This document shows positions 1-8,470 of a stretch of DNA of 64,000 bases, piece after piece. The notes under the pieces are model-generated. The model saw only the letters and a list, made by a program, of their open reading frames with translations, had not been told where the DNA came from and made no database searches. The stretch covers positions 2,391,501-2,455,500 of the forward strand of contig NZ_CP009291.1 in NCBI RefSeq assembly GCF_000767465.1. Direction: 5' to 3'. The position numbers and the translations under genes are program-made. The DNA comes from Novosphingobium pentaromativorans US6-1 (GTDB lineage: Bacteria > Pseudomonadota > Alphaproteobacteria > Sphingomonadales > Sphingomonadaceae). Within the stretch, counting starts at the first letter, position 1. Every line of letters starts with the position of its first letter.

Positions 1-122
1 GCCGTGGCGCGGGTGCGGCGAAGTCGGGTGTGGGGATAGGATCCAGTCATCACCGGTGATTGCCGGAAAATCCCCAAAGGTTCAATCTGGGCAAAATGTC
101 CCGCAGCACCGACGCAGTGCGA

Positions 123-1784
123 TCAGCCGACCTTCTTCGGCTCGAGACGGTCGATCTCGCGGGTGTCCGCAGCCTGCTCCGCTTCGGGCTTTACGAAGCT
201 GTCGAGCGCCGCGCCGGGTTCGACCGTCAGGAGCGCCCTCATCCGCTGCCTGAACTCATCGCGTTCCTTGCCGTCGATCTGCGGGCGGGTGACGAGACGG
301 ATCGACAGGGGATCGACCGTCTTGCCGCCGCGATAGGCTTCGAAATGCAGGTGCGGCCCAGTCGACAGACCGGTGGACCCAACGTAACCGATCACCTGCC
401 CCGCTCTTACGTGGGTACCGTTCTTCACCGCGATGCGGCTCATGTGGCCATAGCCGGTGCCGAGGCCGCCGCCGTGGTTGATCCGCACGTAATTGCCGTG
501 GCCGCCATGGCGCCCTGCATAGGTGACCGTGCCATCGCTCACGGCATAGATCGGCGAGCCGTAGGCTGCGCCGAAATCGACGCCGGCATGCATGCGCGTG
601 TAGCCGAGAATCGGGTGACGGCGCATTCCGTAGCGTGAGGTGATCCGTCCCGCGACCGGCATCCCGATCGGCGCGCTGCGCGTCTCGGCAAGGCCAGAGG
701 CGGAGAACATCTGCCCGTCCTTGCCCCAACGCATGAGCTGGAGGCGCGGCTTCCCATCGCGTTCGACACCCGCATAGAGCAGCTCGCCCACTTGCCGTTC
801 GCCCTTGGCCGAACGCTTGTAGGAGAGGATCAGGTCGAATTCGTCATTCGCCGAAATGTCGTTTTCGAGCGAGAGATACTTGTCGACAGCACGCAGGTAG
901 CTCTGGATCGCGGCGACCGGCGCCCCGGCATTGCGCGCCGATCGATAGAGGCTCGACCCGACGGTGCCGCGAATGCGCAATGGGGTCGTATCGACGGCAA
1001 TGGGATGGCGCACCAGGGCCAGCGCACCGTCATGGCGTTCGACCGAGAGATCGAGGTCGAAACGCGCGCGAAAGGCCATTTCGTCCAGCGGTCGCGAGGC
1101 GCCTTCGGTCGGGCGCTTGCCCAGAGTGATGTCGAACTGTGTACCCGAAGCGATGTCGGACAGCGGCACCGCACCGGAAATGAGATCGGAAACCTGAGAA
1201 ATGTCGGTGTTGCCGACACCCGCCCGCTCCAGCATGCGGCGGAAGCTGTCGCCCTGCCCCAGTGTGGAGACCAGTTGGATCATTGGCCGTTCGGGCACTT
1301 TCGCCAGGGGGCGGACCAGCGGACTTGCCCCCATGTGGCGGCCGCTGTCGGCACCGAAGGCAAGCGGCGCGATGGTCTGGCTGCGGAATTCGTCGCGAAC
1401 CCGGTCGTTGACCGGCATCGGCGTCGCCGCCTCTACTGACGAAAAGCTCGGTGAAAGGGCAATGGCGGCTGCGCTCAGGCCGAAGAGCGTGGCAAGACCG
1501 CGATACCAGCGCGGACTGCCGATGTCGGTGGCAAGATCGGGCGCAAGCTCGACCTTTTCGCACCACGATTCGATATCCTGCTTCCACGCCTGAATGCGCT
1601 CTCGAAGGCCCGGACCGTCTGAAGCGGTTTCGCCGGAAGGAGTCGGAGTTGCAGGCTCGGCGCTCTCGGGCAGAACCTGGGCATGCGAGAGCGAGGCAGC
1701 CGATGCCGCACCGCCTGCATAGTCCCCTTCGGCCGAATTTCCGCCGTTCTCGTCAAGCGCCTTGAACAAAGGCCCCTTCCTCAT
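123..1784 (-). CDS. M23 family peptidoglycan endopeptidase, membrane anchored
   Basis: Predicted zinc endopeptidase that cuts peptidoglycan cross-bridges in the periplasm. The 553-residue protein has a low-complexity cytoplasmic N-terminus, one membrane segment at about residues 95-118, a linker domain, and a complete M23 (LytM) domain at about 378-497. The zinc and catalytic residues are visible: H399 and D403 (HAGVD), H447 (YGHMS) and H480 in the GPHLHFE motif, so it looks active rather than a degenerate activator. I chose the ATG at 1784; an in-frame TTG at 1838 would add 18 residues. It is divergent from the helicase gene. A second, periplasmic M23 protein is encoded at 55-56 kb. The family is confident; the exact cell-wall role (growth or division) is not. 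Confidence 0.85.
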   Translation of the reverse strand: MRKGPLFKALDENGGNSAEGDYAGGAASAASLSHAQVLPESAEPATPTPSGETASDGPGLRERIQAWKQDIESWCEKVELAPDLATDIGSPRWYRGLATLFGLSAAAIALSPSFSSVEAATPMPVNDRVRDEFRSQTIAPLAFGADSGRHMGASPLVRPLAKVPERPMIQLVSTLGQGDSFRRMLERAGVGNTDISQVSDLISGAVPLSDIASGTQFDITLGKRPTEGASRPLDEMAFRARFDLDLSVERHDGALALVRHPIAVDTTPLRIRGTVGSSLYRSARNAGAPVAAIQSYLRAVDKYLSLENDISANDEFDLILSYKRSAKGERQVGELLYAGVERDGKPRLQLMRWGKDGQMFSASGLAETRSAPIGMPVAGRITSRYGMRRHPILGYTRMHAGVDFGAAYGSPIYAVSDGTVTYAGRHGGHGNYVRINHGGGLGTGYGHMSRIAVKNGTHVRAGQVIGYVGSTGLSTGPHLHFEAYRGGKTVDPLSIRLVTRPQIDGKERDEFRQRMRALLTVEPGAALDSFVKPEAEQAADTREIDRLEPKKVG

Positions 1785-1950
1785 CGCAACCCACAGGCTC
1801 AGGCCGAACCTGGCACCCACCCCGGGCACTTTCTGCAAAAACCATGCCTGCTCAAGGTTAAGACCCCCCTAACTCTGTGGATTTCCACCCCCATACAGGA
1901 CGAGTCGACCCTTGTACGCGGCCAGCGGCGATGCCACATTCGCTGGTGAA

Positions 1951-4515
1951 ATGGTTCAGGACCGGAATGCAACGGCGCGCGGTGACGCTCCTTCAGGGGT
2001 GAAGGCCGTGCTCGGGCCGACCAACACCGGCAAGACTCACCTCGCCATCGAGCGGATGTGCGCCCATTCCAGCGGCGCGATCGGCTTTCCGCTGCGCCTG
2101 CTGGCGCGTGAGGTTTACGACCGGGTCTGCGCCATCAAGGGTGAACAGAACGTCGCCCTGATCACCGGCGAGGAACGGATCGAGCCGAAGCACGCTCGCT
2201 ACCTGCTGTGCACGGCCGAGGCGATGCCGGTGCTCGATCGCAGCCTTGCCTTCGTCGCCATCGACGAAGCGCAACTGGGGGCGGACCGCGAACGCGGCCA
2301 CGTCTTCACGGACCGCCTGCTCCATGCCCGCGGCCGCGAGGAGACGATGATCCTCGGTTCCTCGACGCTCGAACCGATGGTCAGGGCGCTCGTACCGCGC
2401 GCCGAGATCGTCACCCGGCCCCGCTTCTCCACGCTCAGCCATGCCGGCGCGAAGAAACTCAGCCGCATTCCGCCGCGCAGCGCCATCGTCGCCTTCTCGA
2501 CCGAGCAGGTCTATGCGATCGCCGAAATGCTACGGCGCTTCCGGGGCGGGGCGGCCGTCGTCATGGGCGCGCTCAGCCCGCAGACGCGCAACGCGCAAGT
2601 CGCGCTCTACCAGTCTGGCGAAGTGGATTACCTTGTCGCCACCGACGCCATCGGCATGGGGCTCAACCTCGACGTCGAGCATGTCGCTTTCGCCGGGCTT
2701 TCCAAGTTCGACGGCGTCCGCCATCGCCGCCTCACCACGTCGGAAATGGCGCAGATCGCAGGACGCGCCGGGCGTCACCAGAAGGACGGCACGTTCGGCA
2801 CCCTCACCGGTTCGGGCACGCACGATTCCGAATTCGATCCCGAAGAGATCTTCGCCATCGAAGAACACCGCTTCCCGCCGCTGACGAAACTGTTCTGGCG
2901 CGATGCGGAGCCGCGTTTCGACAGTATCGCCACCCTGATCGGCGACCTGGAGACCCCGCCCGACCTGCCCGAGCTGGTTCCGGCGCCCGAGGCCATCGAC
3001 CTTTCCGTGCTCAAGCGCCTGTCCGAAGACCCACAGGTCGCCGATTCGGTTCGCGGCGCGGCGATGGTGCAGCGATTCTGGGACGTGTGCCGCCTGCCCG
3101 ATTTTCGCCAGCAAGGGGCAGAGACCCATTCACGCTTCGTCGCCCGCCTGTGGCAGGATCTGCGCCACGGCGAACTGGGCGCCGACTACGTTGCCAATGC
3201 CATTGCCCAGCTCGACCGCACCGGCGGCGACATCGACACCCTGCAGGGCCGCATCGCCGCGATCCGGTCCTGGGCCTATATCGCGCAGCGCCCCGACTGG
3301 GTTCTCGCGCGCGACGAAATGGCCGCAAGGGCCCGCGCGGTGGAGGCGCGTCTGTCCGATGCCCTCCATGGCAAACTTACCGAACGATTCATCAACCGAC
3401 GGACTGCCGTACTCATGAAGAAACTGGGGCCCGATGCCGGGCTGCTCTCTGTGCGCATGGAAGACGAGGAAGTACTCGTCGAAGGCGAACACATCGGCTC
3501 GCTGCGCGGATTCGCCTTCCATGTCGATCCCGGCGCCCGCCTGTCCGACCGCAAGCTGCTGCTCGCCGCCGCGGAAAAGCACCTCACCGCCTTGCTGCAG
3601 AAGCGCGCCGACGAATTGACCGAGGCGATTCACGCGGGAAGCGCGGCCATCACGCTTGATCGCGGCAAACTCAAATGGGACGGGGAATCGCTTGGCACTC
3701 TCGCCCCGGGCCGCTCGCTCCTGTCGCCTGTCCTAGTCCCCGACCGCACGCTCGATGCGGTACCCGGACCCGCGCGCAAGGTGCTTGTGGCGGCGCTTGA
3801 GGCATGGCTCGACAATGCGCTGCAACCGCTGGCTCCATTGCTCAAGCTCGATGAAGCCAGCCGTTCCGAGGAAGCCGGCCCCGATCTCAGGGCCCTGCTG
3901 ATTGCACTGGTCGAAGCCGGCGGCATGACGTCACGCGAGGATTCGGGCGTCGACAAGCTCGACAAGCAGCGCCGCACGATGCTCTCGCGGCTCGGCGTGC
4001 GCGTGGGTGCGCTCGATGTTTTCGTACCTGCGATGCTTCGCCCGGGCCCGATCGTGCTGTGGCGCGAACTCGCACAGGTCTTCGGCAAGTCCCCGCGCGA
4101 TGGGGCTCCCGAAGACGCGATGCCGCCCGCGCTTCCCGCCAAGCGCCGGCAGCGCACGCCGGGTTATCGCAGTCTTGGCAAGCAGCTCGTCCGTCTCGAC
4201 ATGGCTGAAAAGCTCCTGCGCGAAGCCCACGAGGCACGCAGCGGCGGCAAACCCGCGGGAAGCGGGCGCAGTTTCGCACTAGATCCGGCCAAGGCAGTCT
4301 CCATGGGCCTGACCACCGAGAGCTACGCACGATTGCTGCGGCTTGCCGGTTTCCAGCCGATCATGCCCCGACAGCTGGCCGACGGCGCGCACGGGCCGCC
4401 GGCCCCGGTCCGCTGGCGCTGGCGACCGCCGCGGCGCCACGTCGAAGACACGAAACCTCAGCCCGTGCGCAAGGAGAGTGCCTTTTCCATTCTTGCGGAT
4501 ATGGTGCGCAATTAG
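1951..4515 (+). CDS. SUV3-like superfamily II RNA helicase
   Basis: An 854-residue ATP-dependent helicase resembling mitochondrial SUV3, the RNA-decay helicase, and its alphaproteobacterial homologues. Walker A is GPTNTGKT at residues 22-29. A DEAQ box follows, then GSSTLEP. The second RecA domain carries TDAIGMGLNLD and QIAGRAGR, typical of motifs V and VI. The long C-terminal half is basic and proline-rich at the end. I chose ATG 1951 because Walker A then lies close to the N-terminus as in the family; a TTG at 1912 is the alternative. It is followed 29 bases later by an S4-domain gene and then fdxA, so the three are probably cotranscribed. A role in RNA turnover or ribosome biogenesis is inferred. 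Confidence 0.85.
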   Translation: MVQDRNATARGDAPSGVKAVLGPTNTGKTHLAIERMCAHSSGAIGFPLRLLAREVYDRVCAIKGEQNVALITGEERIEPKHARYLLCTAEAMPVLDRSLAFVAIDEAQLGADRERGHVFTDRLLHARGREETMILGSSTLEPMVRALVPRAEIVTRPRFSTLSHAGAKKLSRIPPRSAIVAFSTEQVYAIAEMLRRFRGGAAVVMGALSPQTRNAQVALYQSGEVDYLVATDAIGMGLNLDVEHVAFAGLSKFDGVRHRRLTTSEMAQIAGRAGRHQKDGTFGTLTGSGTHDSEFDPEEIFAIEEHRFPPLTKLFWRDAEPRFDSIATLIGDLETPPDLPELVPAPEAIDLSVLKRLSEDPQVADSVRGAAMVQRFWDVCRLPDFRQQGAETHSRFVARLWQDLRHGELGADYVANAIAQLDRTGGDIDTLQGRIAAIRSWAYIAQRPDWVLARDEMAARARAVEARLSDALHGKLTERFINRRTAVLMKKLGPDAGLLSVRMEDEEVLVEGEHIGSLRGFAFHVDPGARLSDRKLLLAAAEKHLTALLQKRADELTEAIHAGSAAITLDRGKLKWDGESLGTLAPGRSLLSPVLVPDRTLDAVPGPARKVLVAALEAWLDNALQPLAPLLKLDEASRSEEAGPDLRALLIALVEAGGMTSREDSGVDKLDKQRRTMLSRLGVRVGALDVFVPAMLRPGPIVLWRELAQVFGKSPRDGAPEDAMPPALPAKRRQRTPGYRSLGKQLVRLDMAEKLLREAHEARSGGKPAGSGRSFALDPAKAVSMGLTTESYARLLRLAGFQPIMPRQLADGAHGPPAPVRWRWRPPRRHVEDTKPQPVRKESAFSILADMVRN

Positions 4516-4544
4516 GGAGGATTCGGGGAGATGGAGGCTACCGC

Positions 4545-4838
4545 ATGAGGATCGACAAGCTGATCTGGTTCCTGCGTCTCGCCAAGACCCGCACCATCGC
4601 CCAGACAATGGCCGAAGAGGGCCATATGCGCCTCAACGGCAGGCGCGTGGAGCGCGCGCACCAGAAGGTTTCGCAGGGTGATATCCTGACCCTTGCGACC
4701 CCTTCCGGGGTGCGGGTTATCGAAATCGTGACCCTGCCGATCCGCCGCGGCCCCGCTCCGGAAGCGCAAGCCTGTTACAGAGTGCTTGACGGCGGGGCAG
4801 ATAATCCCATAGCAGCGGCGTTCCGTAACGAGGCCTGA
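4545..4838 (+). CDS. S4-domain RNA-binding protein, Hsp15-like
   Basis: A 97-residue protein made almost entirely of one S4 RNA-binding domain. It starts [16 protein letters not shown] and continues into [23 protein letters not shown], the classic S4 fold signature. In E. coli, Hsp15 binds stalled 50S subunits that carry peptidyl-tRNA and recycles them. The short length and position after a helicase gene suit a ribosome-associated role, but the exact target is inferred. It lies 29 bases after the helicase and 19 bases before fdxA. Confidence 0.85.
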   Translation: MRIDKLIWFLRLAKTRTIAQTMAEEGHMRLNGRRVERAHQKVSQGDILTLATPSGVRVIEIVTLPIRRGPAPEAQACYRVLDGGADNPIAAAFRNEA

Positions 4839-4857
4839 TGAAGAGGATACCGCCTCC

Positions 4858-5196
4858 ATGACCTATGTCGTCACCGACGCCTGCATCAAGTGCAAGTACA
4901 TGGACTGCGTGGAAGTCTGCCCTGTGGACTGCTTCTACGAAGGCGAGAACATGCTCGTCATCAATCCCAGCGAATGCATCGACTGCGGCGTCTGCGAACC
5001 GGAATGCCCTGCCGAAGCCATCCTTCCCGACACCGAAAGCGGTCTCGAGCAGTGGATGGAGCTGAACACGAAGTATTCGGCCGAATGGCCGAATCTCACG
5101 TCCAAGAAGGATTCGCCGGAAGACGCCGACGAGTACAAGGGCGTGGAAGGCAAGTTCGAGAAGTTCTTCTCGCCCGAGCCCGGCGAAGGCGACTGA
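4858..5196 (+). CDS. fdxA: Ferredoxin FdxA, 7Fe-8S type
   Basis: Small cytoplasmic electron carrier of 112 residues. The cysteine pattern fits a [3Fe-4S] plus [4Fe-4S] ferredoxin: C9, C17 and C50 for one cluster, and C21, C40, C43 and C46 for the other, with an extra C12 and C25. The C-terminal 50 residues are acidic and without cysteines, as usual in FdxA. It is the last gene of the helicase-S4-fdxA group and is followed by a strong hairpin. FdxA next to carD is a common alphaproteobacterial arrangement. Redox partners are not indicated by the context. Confidence 0.93.
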   Translation: MTYVVTDACIKCKYMDCVEVCPVDCFYEGENMLVINPSECIDCGVCEPECPAEAILPDTESGLEQWMELNTKYSAEWPNLTSKKDSPEDADEYKGVEGKFEKFFSPEPGEGD

Positions 5197-5205
5197 GGCC
5201 TGATC

Positions 5206-5229
5206 TTTCCGGGGGTTCGCCCCCGGAAA
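5206..5229 (+). terminator. Hairpin after fdxA
   Basis: Perfect 10-bp inverted repeat (TTTCCGGGGG / CCCCCGGAAA) closed by a TTCG tetraloop, starting 10 bases after the fdxA stop. There is no T-tract after it, so it could terminate weakly, act with Rho, or protect the 3' end of the mRNA. Confidence 0.6.
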
Positions 5230-5312
5230 CAGACGTATCCCCCTGAGGGTGCGTCCGGAAACGGCATGCCGGGGGCTTGCTGAACCTAAAGGTTCGCGCC
5301 CCTCTGGCATTT

Positions 5313-5336
5313 TTGTCACATGTATGCTATATAATA
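5313..5336 (+). promoter_or_regulatory. Probable carD promoter in the 324-bp fdxA-carD gap
   Basis: A perfect TATAAT lies at 5330-5335. A TTGTCA at 5313-5318 is only 11 bases upstream, too close to act as its partner -35, so the -35 is unclear. Transcription from here would give a leader of about 180 nt before carD. The leader contains a short hairpin at 5356-5370 (CTGCC / GGCAG). Apart from the fdxA hairpin, nothing else is evident in the gap from 5197 to 5520. Confidence 0.5.
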
Positions 5337-5520
5337 GTCCAACTGCCCGGGCCATCTGCCCGTTCGGCAGGCGTTTCAGTGCGAGGCAGGGATTCGAGAG
5401 CAAGCGGTTGGGGGAGTAATCTGACCGGGCGGCGGAGGCGTCTATATGCTTCCAAGTCGCACCCCCGGTTATCTCCCGACAAAGGTATGGCGCTCGAACC
5501 TGCAGGTGAAAGGACGATAC

Positions 5521-6054
5521 ATGGCAACCAAGGCCGATGCCTTCGATGTTGGAGATTACGTCGTTTATCCCAAGCACGGCGTAGGCCGTGTGATCGAGTT
5601 GCAAAGGCAGGAAATTGCCGGAATGCAGCTCGAACTTTATGTGTTGCGTTTCGAAAAGGAACGCATGACCCTGCGCGTTCCCGTGAACAAGGTTGAATCG
5701 ATCGGCATGCGCAAGCTGTCCTCGGACAAGACCCTGCGCGAGGCGCTCGACACCCTCAAGGGCAAGCCCAAGGTCAAGCGCACCATGTGGTCGCGCCGGG
5801 CCCAGGAATACGAAGCCAAGATCAATTCGGGCGATCTCGTCTCGATCGCGGAAGTCACTCGTGACCTGTTCCGCGCCGACGACCAGCCGGAACAGAGCTA
5901 CTCCGAACGCCAGATCTTCGAGGCTGCGTCCTCGCGTCTGGCCCGCGAACTCGCGGCCATGGAAAAGACTGACGAACCGTCGGCTCTCCAGAAGATCCTC
6001 GCGATCCTCAACGAGTACGCACCGAAGTACTACGAAAGCGCCGAAACCGCCTGA
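5521..6054 (+). CDS. carD: CarD family transcriptional regulator
   Basis: A 177-residue RNA polymerase-binding regulator. The N-terminal Tudor-like domain, FDVGDYVVYPKHGVG at residues 8-22, is the RNA polymerase interaction domain of CarD/CdnL proteins. The helical C-terminal domain binds the upstream fork of the promoter bubble and stabilises open complexes, notably at rRNA promoters. The start at 5521 is supported by AAAGGA seven bases upstream and by alignment with the family; the reading frame is open further upstream to 5446, but that extension looks unrelated. It is monocistronic, with its own promoter and a strong terminator. Confidence 0.92.
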   Translation: MATKADAFDVGDYVVYPKHGVGRVIELQRQEIAGMQLELYVLRFEKERMTLRVPVNKVESIGMRKLSSDKTLREALDTLKGKPKVKRTMWSRRAQEYEAKINSGDLVSIAEVTRDLFRADDQPEQSYSERQIFEAASSRLARELAAMEKTDEPSALQKILAILNEYAPKYYESAETA

Positions 6055-6077
6055 TCGGGCATTTCGATGCTAACGAA

Positions 6078-6109
6078 GGGGCCGCTCTCCGCAAGGAGGC
6101 GGCCCTTTT
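6078..6109 (+). terminator. Rho-independent terminator of carD
   Basis: Stem GGGCCGC / GCGGCCC, extended by CTCC / GGAG around a GCAA tetraloop, followed by TTTT. It begins 24 bases after the carD stop. Confidence 0.85.
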
Positions 6110-6226
6110 CGTTGGCGGGGCTGGCGAAGCCCTTCCCCAGCCCCCAAAGTTACGCGGCGCAATTTCCATAGCTTGCATTGTTGCGTTCATTGCGATGACA
6201 GCGCGAACGTGACAGGGTTTGCGGCG

Positions 6227-6559
6227 ATGACTTCACGCCTCATGCCTTTCGCCCTCCTTGCCCTTGCCACGGCCCCGATGCTGGCAGGCTGCGTCTCCAC
6301 CGTCGCCAAAGTGGCAACCGCCCCCGTGCGCGTTGCCGGAAAGGGCGTGGACATGATGACCACCAGCCAGTCCGAAGCCGATGAGAACCGCGGTCGCAAT
6401 TTGCGCAAGCGCGAGGAACGCCTGGGGAAACTTCAGCGCGAATACGACCGCCACATGCGCGAATGCAATGACGGCGACAGCCGCTCCTGCCTCAAGGCAC
6501 GCGACGACTACACCGAGATCCAGCAGATCCTTCCGACCGTTCCCGCGCAGCGCCGCTGA
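6227..6559 (+). CDS. Small putative lipoprotein
   Basis: A 110-residue protein with a lipoprotein signal: MTSRLMPFALLALATAPMLAGC gives a lipobox LAGC at about residues 18-21. The mature part is highly charged (KREERLGKLQREYDRH) and probably helical, with a pair of cysteines (ECNDGDSRSC) that could form a disulfide. The start at 6227 places the signal correctly; an upstream start at 6173 would add 18 unlikely residues. It lies between the carD terminator and the convergent sua5-type gene. Function unknown; an envelope location is inferred. Confidence 0.7.
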   Translation: MTSRLMPFALLALATAPMLAGCVSTVAKVATAPVRVAGKGVDMMTTSQSEADENRGRNLRKREERLGKLQREYDRHMRECNDGDSRSCLKARDDYTEIQQILPTVPAQRR

Positions 6560-6577
6560 ACCTCAAACCCGCATTGA

Positions 6578-7543
6578 TCAGGCGGCCGCACGGCGAAGGC
6601 GATCGTTGATCGCCTTGCCGATGCCCACCTCAGGGATTGGTGCCACCGCGATGCGTGGCAACTGCGAAGCAGCGCCCTGATGCAACAGCGCGTAGAGCCG
6701 CGACGCAGCTTCGGCGAGATCGCCCGAGGCCGAGAGCGTCACCTGCCCGGCAACCTCGGCAAAACCGATATGGAACTCGTCCGAATCGGCGCTTCGCACA
6801 GCGAGACGCACCGGCTTGCCCGGCGCATAATGGCTGGCAAGCTGCCCGGGCGCTTCGATAGCCTGTGACGTCACGGCGTCACTGCCCGAACCGAGAACGG
6901 CGGCAATCTCGGACTCCGGGATCGGTCCGGGCCGCAGGATCTGCCAGCGCCCGCCTTCACGCAAGGCGATGATCGTCGATTCCAGGCCGGCCTCGCAGGC
7001 ACCGCCATCTAAGACGGCGGCGATCCTGTCGCCCAGCGAGTCCACCACATGCATGGGCGTAGTCGGACTGACCCCGCCACTGCGATTCGCGGATGGAGCC
7101 GCCAGCGGCAGTCCGGCCTCGGCAATCACTCGGCGCATCACCGGATGCGCCGGACAACGTAATGCGACGGTCGGAAGGCCGGCAGTCACGGCGGCGGCGA
7201 TCGGCGCGTTTTCCTGCACCGGCAGGACCAAGGTCAGGGCGCCGGGCCAGAAGCGCTCGGCCAGCAAGAGCGCACGCTCGTCAAACACGGCCAGCTGCAT
7301 GGCCGAAGCCGTGTCCGCGATGTGGACGATCAATGGATTGAAGCTGGGCCGCCCCTTCGCGCGATAGATCGATGCCACCGCTTCATCGCGGTCCGCGCGG
7401 GCAGCGAGGCCATAGACCGTTTCGGTCGGCACGGCGACCAAGCCCCCTTCGCGCAGCACGCGCGCGGCTTCGGCTATACCTTCCGGATCGGACGGCAGCA
7501 GGGCAGGCCGACCTGCCGGACTTTGCTCGCTGGATTGGGCCAT
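6578..7543 (-). CDS. L-threonylcarbamoyladenylate synthase, Sua5 type
   Basis: Makes threonylcarbamoyl-AMP from threonine, bicarbonate and ATP, the first step of the t6A37 modification of ANN-decoding tRNAs. At 321 residues it has both the YrdC domain (PTETVYGLAARAD, YRAKGRPSFNPLIVHI, CPAHP, PSANRSGGVSPT) and a C-terminal Sua5 domain (GQLASHYAPGKPVRL), so it is the long Sua5 form rather than the short TsaC of E. coli. It is convergent with the lipoprotein gene and divergent from the DUF815 ATPase gene. Confidence 0.92.
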   Translation of the reverse strand: MAQSSEQSPAGRPALLPSDPEGIAEAARVLREGGLVAVPTETVYGLAARADRDEAVASIYRAKGRPSFNPLIVHIADTASAMQLAVFDERALLLAERFWPGALTLVLPVQENAPIAAAVTAGLPTVALRCPAHPVMRRVIAEAGLPLAAPSANRSGGVSPTTPMHVVDSLGDRIAAVLDGGACEAGLESTIIALREGGRWQILRPGPIPESEIAAVLGSGSDAVTSQAIEAPGQLASHYAPGKPVRLAVRSADSDEFHIGFAEVAGQVTLSASGDLAEAASRLYALLHQGAASQLPRIAVAPIPEVGIGKAINDRLRRAAA

Positions 7544-7635
7544 GGACCGCCGCTATAGGCGGATGCACAAAATGCCAAGGAAAAGCGCGCGGTGCCGGGC
7601 GCATCCCTAGCAAAAGACAACAGAGAAGTGACGTC

Positions 7636-8460
7636 ATGACGCAAACCGACCTGCTATCCCGCATTGCCGACGCGCTCGAACGCATCGCACCTCCTGCCCC
7701 AGCCGAGACGCACTGGCTCGCCCATCCCGCCTATGTCTGGACCGGCCAGTCAGCACGCGCCGTCGACACGCTGGAGGCCCCGGCCCTCGATCTCCTGCGC
7801 GGAATCGACGATCAGAAGCAGCGCGTCGTCACCAATGTCACACGTCTGGCTGCCGGCTTCGCATCGCACGACATGCTCCTGTGGGGATCGCGAGGCATGG
7901 GCAAGTCGGCCGTGCTGCGCGCCGCGATCCGGGCCGCACAACAGGATCATCCGGGCCGCATCGCCCTCGTCCAGGTGGCGCAGGAGGCCCTTTCAGGGGT
8001 TACCGGACTGTTTTCGACGCTGGGCAGGATCGATCGCCAGTTCCTCGTCTTCGTCGACGATCTCGGCTTCGAGGAAAGCGAAACCAGCGGACCCCGACTG
8101 CTGCGCTCCTGGCTTGAAGGCGGGGTGGAGGCACGCCCGGCCAATGTCCGCCTCGCGGTCACGTCCAATCGCCGCGCCATCGTCGCGCGCACGATGTCCG
8201 AGCAGGACGACCCAATCAATCCGCGCGACGCCGTGGACGATCGCCTCGCTCTGGCCGACCGCTTCGGCCTGTCGATCGGCTTCCACAACTGCGATCAGGA
8301 CGCCTATCTCGCGATCATCGGCGGCTATGCCGATGAATTCGGATTGCAGTGGGATTCGGGCGACGCGCTCGAGTGGTCGCGCCGTCGCGGAGCCCGTTCG
8401 GGCCGCGTCGCCTGGCAATACGTCAACGAGCTTGCCGGACGCGCCGGCAAGGCTCTCTGA
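7636..8460 (+). CDS. DUF815 family P-loop ATPase
   Basis: A 274-residue AAA-like ATPase. Walker A is GSRGMGKS at residues 84-91; a Walker B-like FLVFVDDLGFE follows near 135-145, and an Arg-rich TSNRRAIVART segment further on suits a sensor or arginine finger. This is the pattern of the DUF815 family, widespread and poorly characterised. The start at ATG 7636 follows GAAGTGACGTC; the frame is open upstream to 7372, but that part overlaps the divergent Sua5 gene. It is convergent with the following gene, with only 10 bases between stop codons. Substrate unknown. Confidence 0.85.
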   Translation: MTQTDLLSRIADALERIAPPAPAETHWLAHPAYVWTGQSARAVDTLEAPALDLLRGIDDQKQRVVTNVTRLAAGFASHDMLLWGSRGMGKSAVLRAAIRAAQQDHPGRIALVQVAQEALSGVTGLFSTLGRIDRQFLVFVDDLGFEESETSGPRLLRSWLEGGVEARPANVRLAVTSNRRAIVARTMSEQDDPINPRDAVDDRLALADRFGLSIGFHNCDQDAYLAIIGGYADEFGLQWDSGDALEWSRRRGARSGRVAWQYVNELAGRAGKAL

Positions 8461-8470
8461 GCGTTCGCTT

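Noticed and set aside
1..122. Possible gene end at the left edge
   Set aside because: A frame ends with TAG at 37-39 but only 12 codons are visible, without any recognisable motif, so no gene can be named.
60..638. Many long frames opposite or out of register with the named genes, such as 60-638 (+), 13766-14542 (+) and 18578-19633 (-)
   Set aside because: They lie opposite or out of frame with genes of clear families, have Arg/His/Ala-rich composition typical of GC-rich shadow frames, and show no family motif.
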